A stretch of DNA of 8,600 bases, taken from positions 1 to 8,600 of the forward strand of contig JAJRCO010000252.1 in assembly GCA_028678905.1 (NCBI GenBank), given 5' to 3'. The position numbers were made by a program, and so were the translations under genes. Of this stretch, positions 1 through 5,587 are shown one piece after another; the stretch's first letter is position 1; the number at the start of each line of letters is the position of its first letter. Under the pieces are notes generated by a model, which made no database searches, had not been told where the DNA came from, and saw only the letters and a program-made list of their open reading frames with translations. The DNA comes from Methanomicrobiales archaeon. Its GTDB lineage: Archaea > Halobacteriota > Methanomicrobia > Methanomicrobiales > JACTUA01.

Positions 1-471
1 GTGGAACACCCCGGAACGCCTATCCTGCACGGTGCGAAGTTCTCTCACCCCGATGGGATGGGTGTCATGTTTGCCGTACCCTACAAGCCAGCCGCGGAAG
101 TTCCCGATGCAGAATACCCCTTTATCCTCACCACGGGGCGCTGCATCTGGCAGTGGCACACCGGTACCATGACCCGCCGCTCCAAGGATCTAGAGAACGA
201 GGTTCCCACCGGATGGATCGAGATTAATCCGGAGGATGCGAAAGCGCTCGGCATCCAGAATAAGGAAATGGTCCGGGCTGTCAGCCGCCGCGGTCAGGTA
301 AATGTACCGGCCAAGGTCACTCCGGATATTATGAAAGGTGTGATGTTCATGCCCTTCCACTATGCAGAGTGTGCGGCAAACGTGTTAACAAATAACGCTC
401 TTGATCCGATCGCAAAAATTCCGGAGTACAAGGCTTGTGCTGTACGGGTTGAAAAGATCACGGAGGCCTGA
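1..471 (+). CDS. fdhA: Formate dehydrogenase catalytic (alpha) subunit FdhA, C-terminal part only
   Basis: This is the last 156 codons of the molybdopterin (Mo or W) subunit that oxidises formate to CO2; the gene begins left of the window. The frame is open from base 1. The GTG at base 1 is an internal valine codon, because the first residues (EHPGTPILHG) already belong to the conserved late part of the protein. The visible part is the molybdopterin-dinucleotide-binding C-terminal domain. It has the LTTGR segment followed by WHTGTMTRRS (about residues 43-61 of the visible part), and a conserved terminal stretch FMPFHYAECAANVLTNNALDP is recognisable around residues 116-136. The active-site Cys/Sec and the N-terminal 4Fe-4S site are outside the window, so the metal ligand type cannot be read. 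fdhB follows after two bases, so the two form one operon. The identity is supported by family knowledge and by the adjacent FdhB. Confidence 0.95.
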   Translation: MEHPGTPILHGAKFSHPDGMGVMFAVPYKPAAEVPDAEYPFILTTGRCIWQWHTGTMTRRSKDLENEVPTGWIEINPEDAKALGIQNKEMVRAVSRRGQVNVPAKVTPDIMKGVMFMPFHYAECAANVLTNNALDPIAKIPEYKACAVRVEKITEA

Positions 472-473
472 AC

Positions 474-1712
474 ATGGTAGCAAAAGGAGACATGGTCTAC
501 GCCTGGACAACCGACGCGGAGATCGCGAAGAAGGCGGAATGCGGTGGAGCCGTCACCGGATTGCTGAAATTTGCCCTGGAAACAAAACTGGTGGACGCAG
601 TCTTCGCGGTCAAGAAGGGACAGGACCTGTATGATGCCGTTCCCGTCGTAATTACGAACCCCGAGGAAGTGAAGGATGTCGCGGGATCTCTCCATTGTGG
701 GACCCTCCTCATGTCCAAGCTGGTGAAGAAATTCCTCAACGGTGCGAAAGACATGAAGATCGCCATGGTCGTTAAAGGATGCGATATGATGGGGTTGTAC
801 GAGCTGGGTAAACGCCAGCAGGTGAATCTCGACAACCTCATTATGATCGGGGTGAACTGTGGAGGAAGCGTAAGTGCCATCACTGCACGAAAGATGATCA
901 AGGAGAAGTTCGGGGTCGACCCCGACACGGTCCATAAGGAAGAGATCGATAAGGGCCAGTTCATCATCGAGTACGAGGGAGGCCACAAAGGCATCTCCAT
1001 GGACGAGCTCGAGGAGCAAGGATTCGGCCGAAGGCCCAACTGCCGGCGTTGCAAGCTGAAGATCACCCGGCAGGCCGATCTGGCCTGCGGAAACTGGGGA
1101 GTTATCGGCGACAAGGCCGGTAAAGCGACCTTCGTGGAAGCGTGCAGCGATAAAGGAACCTCTCTCCTTGAGGGAGCCATCGCTGCCGGTGTTATCAAGG
1201 TTGAACCTGCACCCGAGAAAGGTATCGAGATCCGGAAGAAAACCGAGAATGCGATGCTGAAGCTCGGCGATAAATGGCGGAAGAAGGATTTCGAGAAACT
1301 GGGAGAAGGAAGACAGCGCCTGGAGAACATCGTGAAGGAAACCTCCCGCTGCATCCGCTGCTATCAGTGCGTCGAGCAGTGCCCGATCTGTTACTGCGTG
1401 GAATGTAGCACTAAGAAACCCTATCTGGTTCCTCCGGGAGATGTGCCGCCCAGCTTCATGTTCCACCTCATACGGCTCACCCATGTTTCCGACTCCTGTG
1501 TCAACTGCGGGCAGTGTCAGGAACTGTGTGCGATGGATATCCCCAACGCCCTGCATATGCACGCCCTTCAGGTGGATCTACAGGAGATGTTTGGGTATGT
1601 CCCCGGTGTGGACATGACCCTGCCGGTGCTGGCCCTGGTGGAGGAACCCACCGAGCGGGCCCGTCTCGCGGCGACTGGTTCCGACCAGATCTTCGACATC
1701 TTCAAGAAGTAA
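474..1712 (+). CDS. fdhB: Formate dehydrogenase beta subunit FdhB, F420-reducing iron-sulfur flavoprotein
   Basis: A 412-residue subunit that takes electrons from FdhA through iron-sulfur clusters to FAD and reduces coenzyme F420. The N-terminal two thirds match the FrhB/FdhB family of F420 dehydrogenases. Visible hallmarks are KGCDMMGLYELGKRQ (about 101-115), a glycine-rich GVNCGGS (126-132), and the cysteine cluster C190-x2-C193 ... C205 in NCRRCK ... ACGNWG. The C-terminal part is a two-cluster ferredoxin domain: CIRCYQCVEQC (C293, C296, C299, C303), with extra cysteines at 306, 308 and 311, then CVNCGQCQELC (C342, C345, C348, C352). The length is normal for the family. The ATG at 474 is preceded by GGAGG (462-466, inside the end of fdhA) with a 7-base spacer, so translation is probably coupled to fdhA. 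In related methanogens FdhAB also docks to heterodisulfide reductase for electron bifurcation; that role here is inferred. Confidence 0.96.
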   Translation: MVAKGDMVYAWTTDAEIAKKAECGGAVTGLLKFALETKLVDAVFAVKKGQDLYDAVPVVITNPEEVKDVAGSLHCGTLLMSKLVKKFLNGAKDMKIAMVVKGCDMMGLYELGKRQQVNLDNLIMIGVNCGGSVSAITARKMIKEKFGVDPDTVHKEEIDKGQFIIEYEGGHKGISMDELEEQGFGRRPNCRRCKLKITRQADLACGNWGVIGDKAGKATFVEACSDKGTSLLEGAIAAGVIKVEPAPEKGIEIRKKTENAMLKLGDKWRKKDFEKLGEGRQRLENIVKETSRCIRCYQCVEQCPICYCVECSTKKPYLVPPGDVPPSFMFHLIRLTHVSDSCVNCGQCQELCAMDIPNALHMHALQVDLQEMFGYVPGVDMTLPVLALVEEPTERARLAATGSDQIFDIFKK

Positions 1713-1735
1713 TCGGTCTCGCCGGTTCCAATCTC

Positions 1736-1746
1736 TTTATTTTTTT
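1736..1746 (+). terminator. T-tract terminator after fdhAB
   Basis: The run TTTATTTTTTT begins 24 bases after the fdhB stop codon. Archaeal RNA polymerase commonly terminates on T-rich stretches without a strong stem-loop, and I see only a trivial 4-bp stem (CTTC/GAAG around 1700-1709) upstream. It probably ends the fdhAB transcript, which would separate it from fdhC. Confidence 0.55.
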
Positions 1747-1770
1747 GTCCATCCAAGGGACACATATTCA

Positions 1771-1935
1771 ATGAGTTACCAAAACATTGGGTATATAGTT
1801 CACAGAAATTCTTCGATACAACTCGTAATCGGTGAAATCACTGGAAATCGGATACTTCCTGTCGTCCTGTTACCTAAGGACAGTGGTAGGGATCTTTTCT
1901 GGCGGGCGCCGAAAATTGACGGGAAGTTCGTTTAA
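1771..1935 (+). CDS. Possible small protein of 54 residues, unknown function
   Basis: An ATG at 1771 opens 54 codons ending in TAA at 1933-1935. The translation starts MSYQNIGYIVHRNSSIQLV and ends APKIDGKFV. It is a balanced mix of hydrophobic and charged residues with no membrane segment, signal peptide or cysteine motif. A weak ribosome-binding candidate, AAGGGA (1755-1760), lies 10 bases upstream. The ORF begins just after the fdhAB T-tract. No homologue is recognised. It could be a real small protein, the remnant of a longer gene, or chance, and composition alone does not decide. Confidence 0.3.
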   Translation: MSYQNIGYIVHRNSSIQLVIGEITGNRILPVVLLPKDSGRDLFWRAPKIDGKFV

Positions 1936-2074
1936 GGAAAAGATAAAATTCCTGCTAACCGCTGCACGCAAGGTATAAAACTACCAGTTCAACAGCGTCT
2001 TGCAGAAGGATACAAGAATTTACAGATCTTTCCGGTGCTTTCTCCATAAATTTCTGATCATGTTTAATATGTTT

Positions 2075-2087
2075 TCACCCGCGGTGA
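2075..2087. repeat. Short dyad TCACC-CGC-GGTGA
   Basis: A perfect 5-bp inverted repeat with a 3-base centre stands in otherwise asymmetric sequence, about 250 bases before fdhC. It could be half of a regulator site or a weak hairpin. At this length chance occurrence is quite possible. Confidence 0.25.
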
Positions 2088-2225
2088 GAAGATCCCGGAA
2101 ACTTGTGCATCCGCGAGGCGACCAGAAACATATTATAAAGTTAATTTATTTTATTTAATTTTTTATATTGTTAATTTTTATAACAGCTAGATATATAAAA
2201 TTTTTAATCGATTTTTTCACCATTT

Positions 2226-2235
2226 GAGTGCACTC
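2226..2235. promoter_or_regulatory. Perfect 10-bp palindrome GAGTGCACTC, candidate operator of fdhC
   Basis: A self-complementary 10-mer lies directly upstream of the purine-rich BRE-like element of the proposed fdhC promoter, with 4 bases between. It is GC-rich inside an AT-rich block, which makes it stand out. This position suits an activator or repressor dimer, but no regulator can be named from the sequence. Confidence 0.4.
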
Positions 2236-2239
2236 GTTT

Positions 2240-2254
2240 AGAAAGTTTTTAATA
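2240..2254 (+). promoter_or_regulatory. Candidate archaeal promoter (BRE + TATA box) for fdhC
   Basis: AGAAAG (2240-2245), a purine-rich TFB-recognition-like stretch, is followed by TTTTTAATA (2246-2254), which resembles the archaeal TATA box. A start site about 22-26 bases downstream would fall near 2276-2280, giving a leader of roughly 60 bases before the ATG at 2338. Other TATA-like strings exist upstream (for example GATATATAAAA, about 2190-2200), so the choice is tentative. Confidence 0.4.
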
Positions 2255-2279
2255 AGATTCGTAAAATAGCTTTAATTTG

Positions 2280-2310
2280 ACCTATACGCTCAAATGATGC
2301 TGGTATAGGT
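2280..2310 (+). repeat. 8-bp inverted repeat in the fdhC leader
   Basis: ACCTATAC (2280-2287) and GTATAGGT (2303-2310) are perfect reverse complements separated by 15 bases. The second arm ends 12 bases before the GAGGTG ribosome binding site (2323-2328). If the promoter proposed upstream is right, transcription starts at or just before the first arm. The element could then act as a DNA operator over the start site or as an RNA hairpin in the leader. A regulatory role for fdhC is inferred. Confidence 0.45.
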
Positions 2311-2337
2311 AGCATGTGAAAAGAGGTGTATTGAAAT

Positions 2338-3216
2338 ATGGTATTCCATCCTCCAGTACAGATTGTTGCGAAAGCCGGGGATGCCGGTAAGTATAAGTGT
2401 GGCTTGCCCTCATGGAATATGCTCCTCCGTGGTTTCATGGCGGGAGCATACATCGCCATGGGAGCCGCACTGGCAACTGTATGCAGCACCGGAATCCAGG
2501 CTACAGATGCAGCCTTACGCTTCGGAACGGCGAGTGCCGGGTTCTCTCAGCTCATTCTGGGTGCGACTTTCCCCGTAGGCCTGATCATCATCGTACTCAC
2601 CGGTGCCGAGCTGTTTACCGGTGATGCGATGCTTGCCCCTATGGCCGCCTTCATCCACAAAATAAGCTGGGCACAAGTCATCAGATTGTGGATTTTGGTA
2701 TACGTTGGGAACCTCATCGGCTCAATTTGGTTCGCATATGTCATGGCCTATGGTCCCTTCAGCACGTGGAATGCTGCTGGTGCAGCGACCGTAACCGCGT
2801 TCGGTTCCCGCGCTATTGCAATTGGTGGAGCTAAAGTAGCGTACGTTGGAGCCGCAGGAATGTGGTCTGCGTTCCTGAAAGCAATTGCCTGTAACTGGCT
2901 CGTGAACCTTGCGATTCTGTTGGGTATTTGTGCTGATGACCTGGTAGGTAAGTTCTTTGGGATCTGGTTCCCCATCATGGCCTTCGTTGCATCAGGGTTT
3001 GAGCACTCTGTGGCAAACATGTACTTTATACCGGCAGGCATTATGACCCAGGGATTCGTCACCGATCCAGCAGCAATCAATGCCAACCTCAATTGGGTAA
3101 CGATGTGGACCAGTAACCTCATCATTGTCACCATTGGCAATATCGTTGGTGCGTTGTTCTTTGTCGGCGTTATCTACTGGGTTGCCTTCAGGAAAGAGAT
3201 CGCAGCACTGAAGTAG
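2338..3216 (+). CDS. fdhC: Formate channel/transporter FdhC (FNT family)
   Basis: A 292-residue integral membrane protein of the formate-nitrite transporter family, expected to form a pentamer in the cytoplasmic membrane and bring formate in for FdhAB. Family hallmarks are the first-helix motif AGAYIAMGA (35-43), LTGAELFTGDAML (87-99, the FNT signature with its loop near the pore), CNWLVNLAI (185-193), and FEHSVANMYFIPAG (221-234). The last carries His223, which corresponds to the pore histidine of FocA-type channels. Six hydrophobic segments are visible (about 30-50, 70-92, 113-137, 167-197, 205-232 and 258-283), as expected. The ATG is preceded by GAGGTG (2323-2328), a strong match to the archaeal anti-Shine-Dalgarno, with a 9-base spacer. 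In Methanobacterium the order is fdhCAB. Here fdhC lies after fdhAB and behind its own leader, so it is probably regulated separately. Confidence 0.95.
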   Translation: MVFHPPVQIVAKAGDAGKYKCGLPSWNMLLRGFMAGAYIAMGAALATVCSTGIQATDAALRFGTASAGFSQLILGATFPVGLIIIVLTGAELFTGDAMLAPMAAFIHKISWAQVIRLWILVYVGNLIGSIWFAYVMAYGPFSTWNAAGAATVTAFGSRAIAIGGAKVAYVGAAGMWSAFLKAIACNWLVNLAILLGICADDLVGKFFGIWFPIMAFVASGFEHSVANMYFIPAGIMTQGFVTDPAAINANLNWVTMWTSNLIIVTIGNIVGALFFVGVIYWVAFRKEIAALK

Positions 3217-3224
3217 ACGCCCTG

Positions 3225-3746
3225 ATGAAGATTAGAAATATCAATGTGAAGATCTCACCTCTCGCGGTAATCGTGGTGGTGATCTTCACCATACTCCTTA
3301 TTTTTTCGTATATTGTCTCCAAGGACACGTCAATTCTTATCTGGGGCATCCCCACGCTGATACTGCTACTGCTCATACCAATCGCGCTCAACTATATGAG
3401 CCAGCAGTCGTATGCGGAGGTAATTCCCGAGTATGAAAGGGAAGCAAAATCGGTCCGGATAAAGGCAATCAATCCCAATATGGTAGGTGAGATAGTCCGC
3501 ATCCAGGGTGTCGTGGAAAGAGTGTACTTCCGTTACCTGAACCGTCCCCAGTATTTGGTGGCGGACAAAACGGGAGAGATCTCGGTGAAAATATTCACAT
3601 CCCCCACCGAAGATATCAGGGTGAACGATCTTGTCGAAGTTGTGGGTTCCGTGATCAAGCGTTACATAGCGACAGGGGATCCGGTTATCAATTGCGTCTC
3701 CATCAAAAAGATTGGAAAGCAGGCAGAAGAAAAGAAAAAAGAGTAA
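3225..3746 (+). CDS. Membrane-anchored OB-fold protein, function unknown
   Basis: A 173-residue protein. Residues 12-30 and 36-57 form two strongly hydrophobic helices joined by a short turn (SKDTS), a membrane hairpin that would leave both ends on the same side. Residues about 86-163 look like an OB-fold of the tRNA_anti/nucleic-acid-binding type: GEIVRIQGVVERVYF, then YLVADKTGEISVKIF, then VNDLVEVVGSVIKRY, the beta-strand pattern typical of such domains. The tail is lysine- and glutamate-rich (KQAEEKKKE). The ATG is 8 bases after the fdhC stop and has no good ribosome binding site, so it is probably translated by coupling with fdhC. It may bind nucleic acid or another ligand at the membrane, or serve as a small NfeD-like scaffold. 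No specific function is known to me, and a link to formate is suggested only by position. Confidence 0.8.
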   Translation: MKIRNINVKISPLAVIVVVIFTILLIFSYIVSKDTSILIWGIPTLILLLLIPIALNYMSQQSYAEVIPEYEREAKSVRIKAINPNMVGEIVRIQGVVERVYFRYLNRPQYLVADKTGEISVKIFTSPTEDIRVNDLVEVVGSVIKRYIATGDPVINCVSIKKIGKQAEEKKKE

Positions 3747-3859
3747 CTCTTCTCCCCATTCCTTCTGATTCTGCTTGCCTGCGTTTACCCTAATACCGTT
3801 GGAATTGCCTATCGCCGCATGGAGCAGGATCGGTCCAAAACCTCCCTGGTACCCTTCAG

Positions 3860-3878
3860 GAGGCACAGACGGTGCCTC
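3860..3878 (+). terminator. Hairpin in the convergent intergenic region
   Basis: GAGGCAC (3860-3866) and GTGCCTC (3872-3878) form a perfect 7-bp GC-rich stem with the loop AGACG, extendable by one G-T pair. A short T-run (GATTTTCG, about 3886-3893) follows on the plus strand. It lies between the ends of two converging operons, where a barrier to transcription would be useful. The T-run is weak, so it might instead stabilise the mRNA 3' end. Confidence 0.4.
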
Positions 3879-3962
3879 TCCTTGCGATTTTCGTTAAAGA
3901 ACTCTTCATCCGGGGTTCTGTTAACCGCGACCGGAGGTAATATCGATTCTTCAAAGAACCCG

Positions 3963-3968
3963 AAAAAA
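3963..3968 (-). terminator. T-tract terminator candidate after herA
   Basis: Six adenines on the plus strand give TTTTTT on the herA strand, 11 bases after the herA stop codon (sense ATTACTTTTTTCGGG). This is the simple T-rich type used by archaeal RNA polymerase. It would end the rad50-nurA-herA transcript. Confidence 0.4.
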
Positions 3969-3979
3969 GTAATCCAGTG

Positions 3980-5587
3980 CTAAAAGGTATCTTCCAGACC
4001 TTCCGACAGCAAGCGTTTATTTTCCTGGTTCAACGTCCTGATGTAGTCATCGAAATGGTGAATGCGGGTACTCACCGGGAACGGGATACCGATAGTACTG
4101 ATGATCGCTTCACCACGGTCCAGGGTCTGGATCTCGGTATCCATCCGCGAAAGATCCTGTTTGGCGCTGCTTGCGATGATATCACGGTCGTGTTTGTCCC
4201 CCAGCCCCATCACGATAAAAGTGTTGATCTGCGCAAGCACCCGGAAATCGATATTTTTCGGTTGCTGCGTAATTACGCAGAGACCTACCCCAAATTTTCT
4301 TCCTTCCATAGCGCACTCCCGGAAGATCTGGGTTCCCTCTCTTCCGGCTCCCAGCACTCTCTGTGCCTCCTCGATGGCGATGAGCACCTGAGGGAAGGAC
4401 ATCTCACGTTCCTCTATTCCAAACTGCTTTGCTTTTTCCTGGTGCTGCTCCATAATCATCCGCGTGATCATGGAAAGGATGAACAGCTCGCTTCTCTCTC
4501 CCATGCGTGGTATATCGATAAGAACCACCCGATTCTCATGCAGATTGCGCAGGATTTCCGGAAAAGAGGAGACTCCTTCGCGGAAGAACTCACGGTTTCC
4601 GTGCACCAGGTTATCCACCTTTCTCTTAAGGGCCCGCAGTGGTCCGGATAGTGAGGTCCGGATGCGGTAGGCAATCTCCCGGTTCTTTCCTTCAAGGGTC
4701 CGGTAGGAGTTCGCATCGAAGGTCTCTGGCTCCACCTGCTGGAAGAAATGGATCACTTCGCTTCCGCGGAAATCCCCCAGGGCCTCGATGATCTCACTCT
4801 GGGGTCCGGATATCTCGTACAAGATGCCGAGGTCGTTCATTCGGAAGTCATCGAATTCCAGCCATAGCCGGTTTAATCCGTATTTCTTCCTCTCCTTTTC
4901 CTCGCGGATGGAGTATACCGCGAGCCCTTCCCGGCCGGTCTGGTAATGAATAAGGCCAGATCGGGTGGAGGGGCCCCCTTTTAGATATTCACCATGAGGA
5001 TCTACCACCAGCAGTCCGAATTTTCGTGCCTTCATGGATGAGGCCGAAAAGACCTTCATGAAATTGCTTTTTCCCATGCCAGTGGTAGCAAAGACCCCCA
5101 TATGTTGGGGAAGGATGCTGCTGGGTATACTTACCTCTACTCCCTGCAGCACATCCTGTCCGGTCTTCATGGCGCCCACCTCGATATCACCCATTACCTG
5201 CATGAGGAAGGCGAAATCCTCGGTACCGGGTTCCTGCACGGGAGAGAATTTTGTGGGAATGGTGCGGGGTTTGCGGAACCCCCCTGTGCTGTCTACATAG
5301 CCGAGGGGAACCGCCTCCACTCCCAGGAACACGTCCTCCCCCAGACCATAGAAGTGATCGCTGTACGGGCGGGTATCCCAGCGGTTGTCTGTAAAATTGC
5401 TCTCGTGGAAGAGGTCCGTCACTTTCGCAAAGAACGTGTATCCTTTTCCGGCATCCACTACCTTCAGGATATCTCCTACGAAGAGTTGGGCATCATGGGG
5501 GACAATAAACCGGTAGAGGAGGACACTGGTTCCAATCAGCCGGAATTTCGAACGATCCTGGGGATCAATATTTTCTAAATTCATCAT
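3980..5587 (-). CDS. herA: HerA: hexameric DNA translocase/helicase ATPase for end resection
   Basis: A FtsK/HerA-family ATPase of 535 residues, normal for the family, that pumps DNA into NurA during 5'-end resection at double-strand breaks. Residues about 16-105 form the N-terminal HAS barrel (VGDILKVVDAGKGYTFFAKV). The RecA-like core has a Walker A loop ATTGMGKS (167-174), the HerA-typical VVDPHGEY (194-201), a Walker B strand LIAIEEAQ (402-409, catalytic Glu pair 406/407) and a sensor segment VITQQP (438-443). The open frame extends to a TTG at 5597-5599, but GGAGATG (5591-5597) fits a ribosome binding site 6 bases before the ATG at 5585-5587. A second ATG follows immediately (5582-5584, 9-base spacing), and either could be used. 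The start overlaps the end of nurA by about 20 bases, so translation is probably coupled. This is the last gene of the operon. Confidence 0.94.
   Translation of the reverse strand: MMNLENIDPQDRSKFRLIGTSVLLYRFIVPHDAQLFVGDILKVVDAGKGYTFFAKVTDLFHESNFTDNRWDTRPYSDHFYGLGEDVFLGVEAVPLGYVDSTGGFRKPRTIPTKFSPVQEPGTEDFAFLMQVMGDIEVGAMKTGQDVLQGVEVSIPSSILPQHMGVFATTGMGKSNFMKVFSASSMKARKFGLLVVDPHGEYLKGGPSTRSGLIHYQTGREGLAVYSIREEKERKKYGLNRLWLEFDDFRMNDLGILYEISGPQSEIIEALGDFRGSEVIHFFQQVEPETFDANSYRTLEGKNREIAYRIRTSLSGPLRALKRKVDNLVHGNREFFREGVSSFPEILRNLHENRVVLIDIPRMGERSELFILSMITRMIMEQHQEKAKQFGIEEREMSFPQVLIAIEEAQRVLGAGREGTQIFRECAMEGRKFGVGLCVITQQPKNIDFRVLAQINTFIVMGLGDKHDRDIIASSAKQDLSRMDTEIQTLDRGEAIISTIGIPFPVSTRIHHFDDYIRTLNQENKRLLSEGLEDTF

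Larger units (their letters stand above)
1713..2337. other. 625-base spacer between fdhB and fdhC
   Basis: No established gene is visible here on either strand. From left to right it holds a T-tract terminator, one small ORF of 54 codons (1771-1935), a TATAAAA motif at 1974-1980 preceded by purines, a short dyad at 2075-2087, and a very AT-rich block (about 2128-2220) with several TATA-like strings. It ends with the palindrome, promoter and inverted repeat described separately just before fdhC. The spacer is unusually long for two functionally linked genes in otherwise tightly packed sequence. No tRNA or known riboswitch fold was recognised by eye. Confidence 0.6.

Noticed and set aside
1..3. 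GTG at base 1 as a true start codon
   Set aside because: The residues that follow are the interior of FdhA, and no ribosome binding site can be seen because the window begins there.
360..1562. 400-codon open frame antisense to fdhB (and another of 285 codons at 497-1354)
   Set aside because: It is opposite a gene with unmistakable FdhB motifs. Its translation shows no family motif, and long antisense frames are a usual by-product of codon bias in such genes.
2060..2158. About 32-codon frame starting at the ATG near 2060 in the spacer
   Set aside because: It has no ribosome binding site, runs into the AT-rich block, and is too short and featureless to support.
2128..2220. AT-rich block considered as a replication origin or mobile-element scar
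   Set aside because: There are no origin recognition box repeats, no flanking cdc6/orc1 gene, no target-site duplication and no terminal inverted repeats. AT-rich promoter DNA is the simpler explanation.
3366..3866. 166-codon minus-strand frame over the OB-fold gene and intergenic region
   Set aside because: Most of it is antisense to a gene with clear membrane and OB-fold features, and it has no recognisable motif.
3819..3983. Possible 54-codon plus-strand ORF after the OB-fold gene (the same frame is open from 3747)
   Set aside because: There is no ribosome binding site. The translation is Arg/Ser-rich without recognisable features, it spans the hairpin, and it overlaps the herA stop. It is probably chance.
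3977..4651. 224-codon plus-strand frame over herA
   Set aside because: It is a shadow of herA, whose Walker and DPHGEY motifs lie on the other strand. The same applies to the 226-codon frame 6589-7269 over rad50.
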